Shown one piece after another: positions 36,901 to 45,123 of a stretch of DNA of 64,000 bases (positions are counted from its first letter, which is position 1; each line of letters starts with the position of its first letter). The notes beneath the pieces are model-generated. The model was given only the letters and a program-made list of their open reading frames with translations, did no database searches and had not been told where the DNA came from. The translations under genes were made by a program, and so were the position numbers. The DNA comes from Marchantia polymorpha subsp. ruderalis (Eukaryota; Streptophyta; Marchantiopsida; Marchantiales; Marchantiaceae): assembly GCA_037833965.1 (NCBI GenBank), contig AP031353.1, positions 7,132,501 through 7,196,500 on the forward strand, given 5' to 3'.

Positions 36901-37070
36901 CCATGTCCGCCCTCGAGGGGGAGGTGTCCGCGGCGTTGCAGCGGTTGGGACTGCGCAGTCGAGCGGAAGATTGGCAGGGTAGGGAGTTAGTGCGCGGCAG
37001 TCGGCCGCGCAGGAGACGTAGTACAGGTTCCGCGGAGTGTAGTGTAGCGTGGTTCCGTGCTGGCGTGTAG
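33921..37070 (+). CDS. LTR-encoded protein, 1049 aa (LTR 1)
   Basis: An intact ORF entirely inside the LTR, with a favourable start (ACCATGA). Residues about 100-300 look globular (FEERLIARKLDFLLWGWNYI, RDYKDRFRRTLSAALMQLL, then TPIHWASILHRVMRQHAF) and loosely recall the 'putative plant transposon protein' domains attached to plant gypsy elements. A basic RKRRWREE segment near 340 could be a nuclear signal. Residues 380-720 are Pro/Ser/Ala/Arg-rich and coded largely by palindromic repeats, including SPVHR units near 475-500. An acidic run lies near 736-755, and about 790-1010 is a charged coiled coil. There is no signal peptide, membrane segment or enzyme motif, so it does not look like an envelope protein. 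It lies upstream of the LTR TATA box, so the genomic RNA would carry it only in the 3' copy, after pol. Function unknown; DNA/RNA binding or chromatin targeting are guesses. The same frame is open in all three array LTRs and was open in the solo LTR. Confidence 0.8.
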   Translation: MTFDRAAENVPFLNSRFQSLVRAARIHLLAADHSRRRHTGDFLLIEGEVSARDLELRAIRVCRERKKRGQCGSRMSGRANPRNAMTRPSRLRMVPLRLPQNGLRAFEERLIARKLDFLLWGWNYICANMVREWLEPQGPPSRGLRPHVDRWTVQDWAQALGRCAGMPGHLLFDSESIKVTKQEEAQFVELFKTGRSTKNGYRTRDYKDRFRRTLSAALMQLLQPHRACYITLWQVSFVECVIEGTPIHWASILHRVMRQHAFEEKGGTLNHLSPFLINFYRQRNCLTAAELEHFPPLSIDHPGKYVRENEVDTDAEESPTSTPSRRRDEGRHTSAARVPRKRRWREESEEEQHQEPSAPIRPRPLCEPYSRPKQKARRLVLPADSADTATIATEIGSASPERREEARTTAGATGHAATSSGERPPTGQGPPELPRAMRTDVPFAHRRTSADGRASADRRTQVDVDLRLRVGRSSPPVHRRSPVHRSPVHRSPVHRTPPHVPPVHRQESPPFQRRKGKEPAEEPPTRHRPSGPDPPAHHAPQFAPSAPGPSSRGDTSRERAEAAPSAGSTPIDAPSAVGPMGQGTSGVRPPAMSPSAIDVRGATPAADKAPANAPAHGPGTAPTDRSREQQTEERSDCPRDESMRDAQSNPAQPPSAQSPSATDDRDRENAVGNQPASDGDAARIHSPSALDILATSSEAAAVPSQAAHVDDVQPHSGQSPTQSMATEILHSDDDDGGSTEEMSGAEDTEEEEEEIVGAPAAALSEQVIPLLRYLDRKVDKYADPLQPGSYIELVRRRTRTKVHTSKLLARVDQELRDLKEKHECLWGQYKLNQKFYKHSEKMKDEKLGELTKEQVTVKAALNSEQAQNRILSEELVRQTRLLEQCQLARQADEELIRSLQSECGELRAQRAEAESQLVTIEEDRRKEADRTKVETARRVAHCLKGYAHWEVKAQEKLTLREFELRAAGLLSGDSRSRRKVAKKLEAFLSKAQDTMSALEGEVSAALQRLGLRSRAEDWQGRELVRGSRPRRRRSTGSAECSVAWFRAGV
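35343..35435 (+). repeat. In-frame palindromic repeats coding SPVHR
   Basis: Tandem 15-bp units built on CGCCTGTGCACAGG encode repeated SPVHR inside the LTR ORF. Array copies have one more unit than the solo LTR, showing copy-number change without loss of frame. Confidence 0.8.
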
Positions 37071-37106
37071 CGTAGTGCAGTGTAGTGTTAGGTAGGACTT
37101 AGAAGG

Positions 37107-37115
37107 TATAAAATA
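37107..37115 (+). promoter_or_regulatory. LTR TATA box (LTR 1)
   Basis: TATAAAATA, 37 bp after the LTR ORF stop. It is the best promoter element in the LTR and defines U3 as everything to its left. It is followed by a hairpin CCAGGC-GTTTT-GCCTGG at 37119-37135, close to the expected transcription start. Confidence 0.7.
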
Positions 37116-37271
37116 GTTCCAGGCGTTTTGCCTGGGGTTCTTTCCCATCAGAAGTGCAGATCAGGAACCCATTTCCTTTGCGTGTTTGTGTCCTTGAGTT
37201 CTGTCACCACGCATGAGGAGTTACAACTTAGCGTTCCGCATTTTGTAGCTGAAGGCCTTCGGCCGAATGTT

Positions 37272-37393
37272 CAGAGCTAGTACATTGGTTAGAGACTTGA
37301 GTAGTTCGGATCTGCACCTGCGGGTGACTGCCGATGCTCAGAGCCAGTGACTAGTTAGATACTTGAACAGTTTCGCCCCTACACCTTCGAGTG
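37272..37393 (+). repeat. Diverged tandem duplication in R-U5, 67-bp period
   Basis: Units 37272-37326 and 37339-37393 both begin CAGAGC.AGT, contain GTTAGA.ACTTGA and end in an ACACCT/GCACCT...GTG block. The pair is conserved in all LTR copies. Confidence 0.6.
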
Positions 37394-37429
37394 TTTCTTT
37401 CTGATTGTACTCCTTGGGATTTTTCCCCT

Positions 37430-37986
37430 GAATGCCAAAGTGAAGTTTTGCTACTTCGTGTAAACCTTGGTTGTAACTTCAGGTTACGCTGCAGCAGGTG
37501 CCTTGAGGGTAGCCCCTGTAGTATTTCTGGGAATGACAAGCGCCTGAGAATTCAAACTCTTTAATAGACTGTTGTTGTGTTACTGGAATGTTTCTCAGTG
37601 AGTCCTTCAGTGCGGACCTGTGTTCTCTGCGCGTTTTGTGAGTTGAGAGTGTTGTTCACCGCGTAGGAGTGACTTCGATCCGAAGTAGGCAGTCCAAACC
37701 GGGTTTCCTACGCTAGCAGCAAGCTAGTGGAAGCGTTGTAAAAGCCGGAGTTGGAAGTCACTGCCCGCAGCTTTGCCGAGTGTGCTCGCGAGAGACTTTC
37801 CCCCCTGAAATCTTGAGTAGAGGTCCTAACGGATCTCTGGGTTGTGTTTCTGTAGTTTCAGGTGTGTGTGTGTGTGTGTGTGTTACGCTGCACTGTGCGA
37901 CCTCCGAGTGCGCTCCGAGTGGACCCTTGCAGTATTTCTGGGAGTGACAGTCGCCTGAGAATTCAAACTCCTCAATAGTCTGTTAA
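37430..37986 (+). repeat. Second diverged direct repeat in R-U5
   Basis: Two copies about 375-410 bp apart (near 37430-37572 and 37805-37986) share CCTGAA, TTCAGGT, TTACGCTGCA, GTATTTCTGGGA.TGAC and CGCCTGAGAATTCAAACTC, with TAGACTGTT or TAGTCTGTT at the end. The second copy has gained the GT microsatellite. Both copies are also present in the solo LTR and the oldest layer, so the duplication is ancient in this family. Confidence 0.65.
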
Positions 37987-38103
37987 AACGTGACACTTTG
38001 TACCCTGTGTGTTCCTCTGTCCCTGTGGGTTCGACCTTTCTACCACTATATTGCAGTTTTAGCCTTTAGTGGGTTATTACATAAGAAGCCGACAACTTCT
38101 TTT

Positions 38104-38121
38104 TGGCGCCGCTGCCGGGGA
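38104..38121 (+). promoter_or_regulatory. Primer-binding site (internal region 1)
   Basis: TGGCGCCGCTGCCGGGGA lies 22 bp after the LTR end. From memory it is complementary, with one or two mismatches, to the 3' end of plant tRNA-Asp, the primer used by Athila/Tat-type elements. Confidence 0.8.
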
Positions 38122-38167
38122 CAGTTGCGTCAACACCGGGGTTTTTACGAGCAGCCATGCTCGGTGA

Positions 38168-40999
38168 ATGTCGACTGGGGCTGGCGGGAGCAACCTAAGT
38201 GCTAGAGCTGTCCGCAAGTTCCGACGAGATTCAGAGAAGGCCGTGGAAGAGACACGGCGTCAAAACAAGAAAACACCAAAAAGAGTACCTAAGCCTAGTT
38301 CGGCCGACATCCTTGGGGAACCTACCCCCGACGACTCGGAACCAAACTTGGTGCTTACAGTTCTACTAGATATTCCTTGCACGGACCCGCCTAGTGAAGC
38401 AGAACCGACCGCCCGAGAACCGTCGACAGACACACCGATGGCGGACGGACAAGCCAATGTGCGGCTACCTCAGCCGATTACTAAACATTCCTACCCGAAG
38501 TACAAAGGGAGTGGGGATGACGACGATGCAGATTCATACATCAAGTTGTTTGAGTCGGTGTCTATTGCCAATCGCGAGATCGCAGACGACGACCGACTAA
38601 GGATCTTTCCAAGCCTTCTGCGGAAGAAAGCGAGGAGTTGGTACAATCACGAGAGCATCGATCCGACTGGGTTGACAACATGGGCCCAGCTGAAGGAGAA
38701 GTTCCTTCGCCGCTTCCGCGAGCTCGGCTACGACAGCCGGGTTTTGACAAAGTTACGTAATTTGCAGCGAGAGAAGAAGGAGAGTCTGCGCGACTACACT
38801 GAGAGATTTCTGGACCTCCTCGACAGAATACCGAAAACAGGACCAGGGTCCCCTTTCTCGGTACAACAAGCTGTGGATTGGTACGTGACCGGTTTAACTC
38901 GGGAGATGGAGACTTTTTGCCGACGCAGCAAGTGCGACACTATTGAGGATGTGATTGCATCGGCAGAAGCCTTCGAAACTTCCACTCTCAACCGAAGAGG
39001 TAGAGAGAGACGGGAGTCGAAAGAGCGAAAACCAAAGGGAGGGCGGAGACGACGTAGAGGTACAACTCCGTCATCGGAGGAATCGTCTTCGGACGAGAAC
39101 CGTTCTTCATCCGAAGAAGAGGAAACCTCATCGTCGGAGGAGGAGAAGAAGAGGAAGAAGCATGGGTCAGCGAAGAAAAAGGGCACCCGACGAGTGACTA
39201 CGGACAGAGCGCCGGGAGATATAGCTTCGAAGATGGAGACCCTTGTGAAGGACTTCGCCGATCTCAAGGTTCAAGTGGTAGGCGGGCATGATCGCAGAAA
39301 ATCACCCGGGAGAGTGCGAGCGAACTTATGGTGTACTACGTGCGGGGCGGTGGGACATGCAAACACCGAGTGCCTTACCACCCGGCCGTCATATCCAGTC
39401 AACGCAGTAGAGTGGGCGCAACCGTACTATGGAGAGCACCCTCAGTACTATGGAGAGGCTAGCGAAGAGACAGCCTACGCCGTCCAGTCGGTGCCTACCC
39501 CTCCTGCAGTTTCAGCAATGCAAGTCCCACGATATATTCCGGTGGATCGGGCCACTACGGTACCTGTGAGGCGGAGAGCACCTCCAGGGACGTTTGACCC
39601 ACCGCCACCGCGAGCTTGTTATAATTGCGGGGAAGTTGGGCACTTCTCACCGCAGTGTCCCCATCCAAAAAGGCGAAACGATTATGCTCCGACATGTAGT
39701 AATTGCAAGAAGGTCGGGCACACTGCGCCAGAGTGTGATCAGCCACCAGTCCCTCGGCCAGTGGTACGATTTGTGAACACTCCTGCCAAGGAGGACGTGC
39801 AAGTTAACCAGGTCGAAGTAGGTTCAGACGGGGATGGCGAAGACGAAGAATGGCCGGCTGAAGAGGTTATGTGCGCACGGGTCGAAACTCGTAGCTCCAA
39901 GAAATCCAAGGAGCAAGAGCGTGACACTCGCAAGCACGAACGGAGAACCGCCGACCGGACGGGGAAAGGAAAGGAGAAGACATCCAGCAAGTCCGACTCG
40001 CGACCCTCTCGGAAGTCTTCGGCTACGCGGGAGGCACCAGCAGTGCGCCCCCAGACAGCAGTCGAGGACGAGCCAGTGCGCCTACTGAAACGTGACTATG
40101 CTCCGGATATCCGCAACGAGGTAGCCAACCTGTTGAAGGAAGCGATCCGCACGCAAAAGGACCCACCGCGGCCAGACTTGACATCCTCCCTTGGGGCGAA
40201 GTTGGCAGCCACCGTGGAACCTCGCAGAGCGTTGCCGACCCCGGCGACCCAACGCGCCCACTATGATTTGGTTGAAGATCTCGGGAGTCGAAAAGTGAAC
40301 ATCACGTTCAAGCAGCTCTTGGAGGACAATAAGACGTATCGGAGAATGTTGATGCTTTCGCTACGGCATCCGCGGAAGCCGCGCGCATCCACATCCTCTC
40401 AAGTATATCAAGTGGAGAGCGAAGACCAAGGGCCACCTGAGATCGATGTGGAAATAGCAGGGTGTTGTGTACGCAGAGTGCCAATCGACTCTGGATCAGG
40501 AGTCAACATAATGACGGAGGATACAGCGAGAGCCTTGGGGTTCAGTCAATACGAACCCTCGAAGCGAGTGTTGAGATTAGCGGATCAGACGCGGAGAATG
40601 CCTGCAGGTATGCTGCGCAATGTCAAGACAACCATCGGGGGTGCGGACTTTCGGTTGACGTATATCATCCTTCAACCGATGATGAAGCAGGGCTATGACG
40701 TTCTGCTCGGGCGACCATGGCTATATGGTGCACAAGTCAGATGTGATTGGCGAAGACATCGCCTGAAGTTTCCTCATCCGTCGGAACCGACCAAAACCAT
40801 TACGGTGCCCTGGAATAGGGTCAGGCACGAAGGAGAGACCCCATCGACAAGTGCAGGTTACACGTCGGGCGAGGACAGTGAGTCGACCGCGCGATCGGAT
40901 TCCAGTGGTACCGAATCCGATTACTTCGTGGGATTCGTTGCCTGCTGTTCGGTGGAAGAAGAAGAAGAGACGGAAGCTATTCAGCCGGAAGACGAATAG
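38168..40999 (+). CDS. gag-PR: Gag-protease polyprotein, copy 1, 943 aa
   Basis: Structural and protease part of the element. A retrotransposon gag domain lies at about 105-245 (RIFPSLLRKKARSWY, LRDYTERFLDLLDRI), then a Ser/Glu/Lys-rich linker. Three CCHC zinc knuckles follow at about 389-402, 484-497 and 510-523 (for example CYNCGEVGHFSPQC), binding genomic RNA. The aspartic protease is near 765-860 with active-site DSGSG (D774) and the later LLGRPWL flap-side motif. It ends at TAG 40997-40999. Pol continues in the same frame. The start at 38168 is the first in-frame ATG after the PBS leader. Confidence 0.93.
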   Translation: MSTGAGGSNLSARAVRKFRRDSEKAVEETRRQNKKTPKRVPKPSSADILGEPTPDDSEPNLVLTVLLDIPCTDPPSEAEPTAREPSTDTPMADGQANVRLPQPITKHSYPKYKGSGDDDDADSYIKLFESVSIANREIADDDRLRIFPSLLRKKARSWYNHESIDPTGLTTWAQLKEKFLRRFRELGYDSRVLTKLRNLQREKKESLRDYTERFLDLLDRIPKTGPGSPFSVQQAVDWYVTGLTREMETFCRRSKCDTIEDVIASAEAFETSTLNRRGRERRESKERKPKGGRRRRRGTTPSSEESSSDENRSSSEEEETSSSEEEKKRKKHGSAKKKGTRRVTTDRAPGDIASKMETLVKDFADLKVQVVGGHDRRKSPGRVRANLWCTTCGAVGHANTECLTTRPSYPVNAVEWAQPYYGEHPQYYGEASEETAYAVQSVPTPPAVSAMQVPRYIPVDRATTVPVRRRAPPGTFDPPPPRACYNCGEVGHFSPQCPHPKRRNDYAPTCSNCKKVGHTAPECDQPPVPRPVVRFVNTPAKEDVQVNQVEVGSDGDGEDEEWPAEEVMCARVETRSSKKSKEQERDTRKHERRTADRTGKGKEKTSSKSDSRPSRKSSATREAPAVRPQTAVEDEPVRLLKRDYAPDIRNEVANLLKEAIRTQKDPPRPDLTSSLGAKLAATVEPRRALPTPATQRAHYDLVEDLGSRKVNITFKQLLEDNKTYRRMLMLSLRHPRKPRASTSSQVYQVESEDQGPPEIDVEIAGCCVRRVPIDSGSGVNIMTEDTARALGFSQYEPSKRVLRLADQTRRMPAGMLRNVKTTIGGADFRLTYIILQPMMKQGYDVLLGRPWLYGAQVRCDWRRHRLKFPHPSEPTKTITVPWNRVRHEGETPSTSAGYTSGEDSESTARSDSSGTESDYFVGFVACCSVEEEEETEAIQPEDE

Positions 41000-41005
41000 C
41001 AATTA
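40997..41005 (+). promoter_or_regulatory. Leaky stop UAG CAA UUA between gag-PR and pol (copy 1)
   Basis: The stop codon is followed directly by CAA TTA, which fits the CAR-YYA readthrough context known from tobacco mosaic virus. Gag-PR and pol share one frame, and pol's first in-frame ATG is near 41195, inside conserved sequence, so readthrough is the simplest way to make Gag-Pol. Confidence 0.8.
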
Positions 41006-43840
41006 ACTGTGGGACTGGGAAGGAGTGAGACGAGTCACACTGAGGGCATTGTCGACCCTAGTGACTGTCACGAAGTACAACTCAGTCCCGGCAAGTGCTT
41101 GAAGGTATCAAGCGCAGTGAGAGGAGACGAGCTAAGGAAAGTACAGGCCTTCCTTAGCCATTATGTCGACGTCTTCGCTTGGAAGATCGAAGACATGAAG
41201 GGGATACCTGCACGGTATGGGGAACACCGTATCGATTTACTGGACGACTCAGTACCCATACGACAGCGCCAGTATCGCCTCAACCCAAAGTACTCCTTGC
41301 TAGTGAAAGAGGAGATAGATAAGTACTTGAGCGCTGGTATTATTTACCCTGTGCTCAGCAGCGAGTGGGTGTCGCCGATTGTTATCGTACCCAAGAAGTT
41401 GACGGGTAAGATACGAGTGTGTCAGGATTTCCGGAAGTTGAATGCAGCAACACGCAAGGATCATCACCCGTTACCATTCACGGATGCCATTCTAGACCAT
41501 GTCGCAGGACATGAATGTTATAGCTTCCTGGATGGGTTCTCAGGTTACAATCAGGTGTCTATCCGTGAACAGGACAAGGATAAAACTACGTTCACAACCG
41601 ACTGGGGAACTTACGCATACCACAAGATGCCCTTCGGTCTGTGCAACGCGCCTGCCACCTTTCAACGGATGATGACCAATATCTTTCAGGAGCAACTGAG
41701 GAAATTCCTGGAAATATTCATAGATGACTTCTGTGTCTTTGGGAAGCGGTCTGAACACCTAAGTCACTTGAAGCAGACCTTCGATAAATGTAGAGAAAGC
41801 AGTTTATCGCTGCATCCCGAGAAGTGCTTTTTCTTTATGACTAGTGGGATCTTGTTGGGTCATCGGGTCTCGGCAGAAGGCATTGCAGTGGACGTCGAGA
41901 AGGTCAAGGTTATACTCGAGCTTGAGCCACCCACGAATCTAAGAGAGCTGAGAGCATTCCTGGGTCATGTGGGCTACTACCGAAGATTCATACACATGTA
42001 TGCAATACTGGCGGCGGACCTGACCAAGTTGTTGAAGAAGGACGAGCCTTATGCTTGGGGTGCGAACCAGCAGTCAGCATTTGAGGCTCTGAAAGCAAAA
42101 CTCACGACTGCTCCCGTACTAAGGAGTCCAGACTGGAATCGACCATTCCATGTTTACGTTGACACCTCGGCATTCGCCATCGGTGTAGTACTGAGTCAAA
42201 AGGATGACAACAAAAAGGACTACCCGATCTACTTCGCGAGCCGACAGCTGTCTCTAGCAGAGCGGAAGTACACCACGACGGAGAGAGAAGCGTTGGGGAT
42301 GGTGTACTCCTGTAAAAAGTTCCGTCACTACCTAATCTGCTACGAGTTTGTGTTCCATGTGGACCACTACGCATTGCAACACCTAGTCAAGAAAGCCGAC
42401 CTATCCGGTCGAATCGCCAGGTGGGTGTTGTTACTACAAGAGTTCACCTACACAGTCCAGACCAGGAAAGGGGTGCACCACGAAAATGCGGATTACTTGT
42501 CCCGATTATGGACCCAGCCGACAGAGGAGGAATTGGTGGACGATTTTCCAGATGAAGAGTTATTTCAGTTGTCTGCAGGACATGAGTCCCGCTATGCCGA
42601 CCTGTATCGATATCTGTTAACCCTCCAGTGCCCCGAAGGCATGGATTTGGAACAGCGAACTGTCTTTATTCATAAGGCAGGCCCGTACCAACTCCAGCAG
42701 GGGGTTTTGTTCAAGAAGATGGCGGATGAGCGCTTATGCAGATGCCTGGAGGAATCAGAAGTACCAAGAATAGTGAGTGCGATGCATACAGAGGAGGCGG
42801 GTGGACACTATGCCACCAGGAACACGGTCACAAAGATCCTAAACGCGGGATATTGGTGGCCGACCATGTTTAAGGATGTTCTGGATTACATCCGCAAGTG
42901 CGACAGTTGCCAGAGGACGGGGAGACCGACGCCTACAACACGCTGGCCCCTGACTCCCATCATGCCTCTAGCACCTTTCGAAAAGTGGGGTATTGACTTT
43001 GTAGGGCCGATACAACCGGTGACTAGAAGTACACGAAGGCGCTACATTCTGGTAGCAACGGACTACGCCACCAAAATGGTAGAGGCCAGAGCCACCAGAA
43101 GGGATGATGCTGCCACAGTGGCAGCATTCTTGTTTGAGTCGATCATCACACGCTACGGATGTCCCTTAGAACTAGTCAGCGACCGGGGCACGCATTTTCT
43201 GAATCAGATCATCGAAGATCTGACACGGTATTTCCACATCAAGCACCGGAAGACTACTCCCTACAATCCCAAGGCAAATGGACTGACGGAGAAGTCCAAT
43301 GGACTGTTGTGTAAAATACTACTCAAGGTCACGGTGAATCACGCTCACGACTGGGATACGAAGCTAGCAGCCGCTCTATGGGCGTACCGCACAGCTGAGA
43401 AGATCACGACCAAACAGACACCATACTTTCTGGTGTATGGGCAGCACCCGATCCTCCCGATCGAATTTGAAGTACCCACCCAACGAACGTTGGATTTGCA
43501 GAGGATGGGCGCAGAGGAGAGTCAGCTCTACAGGTTACAGGAAGTCACGCTGCTGGATGAGAGGAGAAGAGACGCCGAAGATCGCACCAGGAAAATCCAG
43601 CTCCGCCGAAAGGAGAGATACGATAAAAAGATCAAACCGGTACTCCTGCAGGCGGGTGATTTGGCATTGCTCTACGACAGCAGGCATGCCAGATTCCCAG
43701 GCAAACTGCACCTAAGGTGGATGGGACCTTACAGGGTTGTCGAAGTCTTCCCGAATGGATCCATCCAACTTGCGGACCTGGCCGGCGATTTGTTAGGCAC
43801 CCGAGTGAACGGGTGGCGGTTGAAGAAATACCACATGTGA
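41000..43840 (+). CDS. pol: Pol: reverse transcriptase, RNase H, integrase (copy 1)
   Basis: Open from just after the leaky stop to TGA at 43838-43840, about 946 codons. Residue numbers count from the GTG codon at 41009. RT includes VCQDFRKLN, the catalytic SFLDGFSGYNQ, FGLCNAPATFQRMM and IFIDD (YxDD box, about 237-240). RNase H follows (VYVDTSAFAIGVVLS, D about 385). Integrase has the HHCC finger (about 593-635) and a DDE triad at about D663 (GIDFVGP), D725 (SDRGTHF) and E761 (NGLTEKSNG). The C-terminus has a GPY motif (WMGPYRVVEV) and no chromodomain. All catalytic residues are present. The absence of an ATG at the beginning supports expression only as a Gag-Pol fusion. Confidence 0.94.
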   Translation, partial: QLTVGLGRSETSHTEGIVDPSDCHEVQLSPGKCLKVSSAVRGDELRKVQAFLSHYVDVFAWKIEDMKGIPARYGEHRIDLLDDSVPIRQRQYRLNPKYSLLVKEEIDKYLSAGIIYPVLSSEWVSPIVIVPKKLTGKIRVCQDFRKLNAATRKDHHPLPFTDAILDHVAGHECYSFLDGFSGYNQVSIREQDKDKTTFTTDWGTYAYHKMPFGLCNAPATFQRMMTNIFQEQLRKFLEIFIDDFCVFGKRSEHLSHLKQTFDKCRESSLSLHPEKCFFFMTSGILLGHRVSAEGIAVDVEKVKVILELEPPTNLRELRAFLGHVGYYRRFIHMYAILAADLTKLLKKDEPYAWGANQQSAFEALKAKLTTAPVLRSPDWNRPFHVYVDTSAFAIGVVLSQKDDNKKDYPIYFASRQLSLAERKYTTTEREALGMVYSCKKFRHYLICYEFVFHVDHYALQHLVKKADLSGRIARWVLLLQEFTYTVQTRKGVHHENADYLSRLWTQPTEEELVDDFPDEELFQLSAGHESRYADLYRYLLTLQCPEGMDLEQRTVFIHKAGPYQLQQGVLFKKMADERLCRCLEESEVPRIVSAMHTEEAGGHYATRNTVTKILNAGYWWPTMFKDVLDYIRKCDSCQRTGRPTPTTRWPLTPIMPLAPFEKWGIDFVGPIQPVTRSTRRRYILVATDYATKMVEARATRRDDAATVAAFLFESIITRYGCPLELVSDRGTHFLNQIIEDLTRYFHIKHRKTTPYNPKANGLTEKSNGLLCKILLKVTVNHAHDWDTKLAAALWAYRTAEKITTKQTPYFLVYGQHPILPIEFEVPTQRTLDLQRMGAEESQLYRLQEVTLLDERRRDAEDRTRKIQLRRKERYDKKIKPVLLQAGDLALLYDSRHARFPGKLHLRWMGPYRVVEVFPNGSIQLADLAGDLLGTRVNGWRLKKYHM

Positions 43841-43864
43841 GTGTTCGCGTGGGCGCTCACAATT

Positions 43865-43875
43865 GAGGAGGGGGG
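43865..43875 (+). promoter_or_regulatory. Polypurine tract (internal region 1)
   Basis: GAGGAGGGGGG, followed by CA and then LTR 2. It is the plus-strand primer for reverse transcription and lies just upstream of the LTR as expected. Confidence 0.85.
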
Positions 43876-45123
43876 CATGTGATACCCCACTTTTGGCAAT
43901 TTTGAGGAAATTAAAACATTTTTGAAAAACTGTACCCTGGCAGCATTGTAAATAGCCTTCGGTACATCAAAACAGAGTGAATCCGGAAGATCGCGGGGAT
44001 TCTCGAGGGATCTTGTAGAATCTGGGATTTGGGGTGCAGTAGTAAGGTCAGGCACCACCCTCCCTGCGAGATCCGCAGTTAGGATCTCTACGGCGCAAGG
44101 CGCAAAACCCGCCTTCGGAGGTTGCGTCCGCGGCTGTAGGGAAACCCCCGTAATTAGGTAAACCCTCGGGCGCCTTGACCCAGTTGGGGTCCCGTTGGAA
44201 AGAGCTCGACGCGCTGATTCTAACAAGCCCAAGAACGCTTGGAACGGACGAGGACTTAGAGAGTTATCGCTACTGAAAGAAACGGAGGCGGTCGCCTACG
44301 GCGGAAGGAGTTCGCCACCGGCGCGAATTCCGCCTACGCGGAAGGGGGATTCAAGTTTTGTCCTATGCGCAGACGAAGGCGTTCGCCTGTGCACAGGCGA
44401 AGTAGGGTTAGGGAAGGCGCGAAGTCCGCCTACGCACAGGCGTACGCCTGTGCGCAGGCACTTCGGCGTCGGCGGAGAATCCGCCTTGGGCCCTAGAAAT
44501 GCGCCTTGTGAGGTAGAAAGTGTACGGCGCCTTCCGCGCCAGCGCAGCGCCGCGTACGTCGGAAGAGCCGCCAGAATAATCCAACAGGTACGGACCGTGC
44601 GGACGGCACGGGTGGATGCGCTCTTGGACGGACGGAGTTGCGGCGGCGGAAGCGCCGACGGAGAGACAAGGAACGGACAGACTGGACGGAGACGGCTGAC
44701 CACGGTCAACGCCTTCCGCGCCAGCGCAGCGCCGCGGACGGAATTCGCCTGCGCACAGGCGAACGCCTGTGCACAGGAGGATGTTCAAGTTCCGCGCCGG
44801 CGGAGAATCCGCCGAGGCCCCTGCCTGCGCACAGGCAGGAGTTGAATTTTTGTCCGACATGCGGACACACGCGTCAAGGCAGAAGGAGATTGGCCGAGGG
44901 GCGGTACGAACAAGTGTACCGCGCAAGGCGGAAAACTCGCCTTCGGCGCTACGCCCCCATGTCCGGAGGGTGACACGCTCGCGGAGTTCAAATCCGCCAA
45001 TTCGAGCGTGAGAGTTTAATCGACGACGGCGGAGCGTGAAGCCGCGCGTGAGAGCGAAGACCGTTCTAGCGTACAGCCGGCGCGGCCATCAAGTGAGACG
45101 TTCTTCACGACCAAGAGCCGACC

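Larger units (their letters stand above)
32675..38081 (+). repeat. LTR 1 (5' LTR of the array), 5407 bp
   Basis: TGTGATACCCC to GGGTTATTACA. Layout: 1.25 kb of palindrome-rich leader, the 1049-codon ORF (33921-37070), a TATA box at 37107, then about 0.95 kb of R-U5-type sequence. Differences from LTR 2 that I could see are A instead of G at 33548 and one GT unit fewer (11 against 12) in the repeat near 37862. Confidence 0.95.

Noticed and set aside
33921..37070. LTR ORF as an envelope gene
   Set aside because: There is no signal peptide, no transmembrane segment and no Cys-rich ectodomain; the sequence is charged, Pro-rich and coiled-coil.
32675..38081. Shorter LTRs with the 1049-codon ORF as an internal gene after pol
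   Set aside because: The target duplication GGAGT lies directly outside TGTGATACCCC and GGGTTATTACA, the purine tract directly precedes TGTGATACC, and the ORF is present at both array ends, so the 5.4-kb unit is the true LTR.
40999..41009. Programmed frameshift between gag and pol
   Set aside because: Both reading frames are the same modulo three; only a stop codon separates them, so readthrough fits and a frameshift does not.
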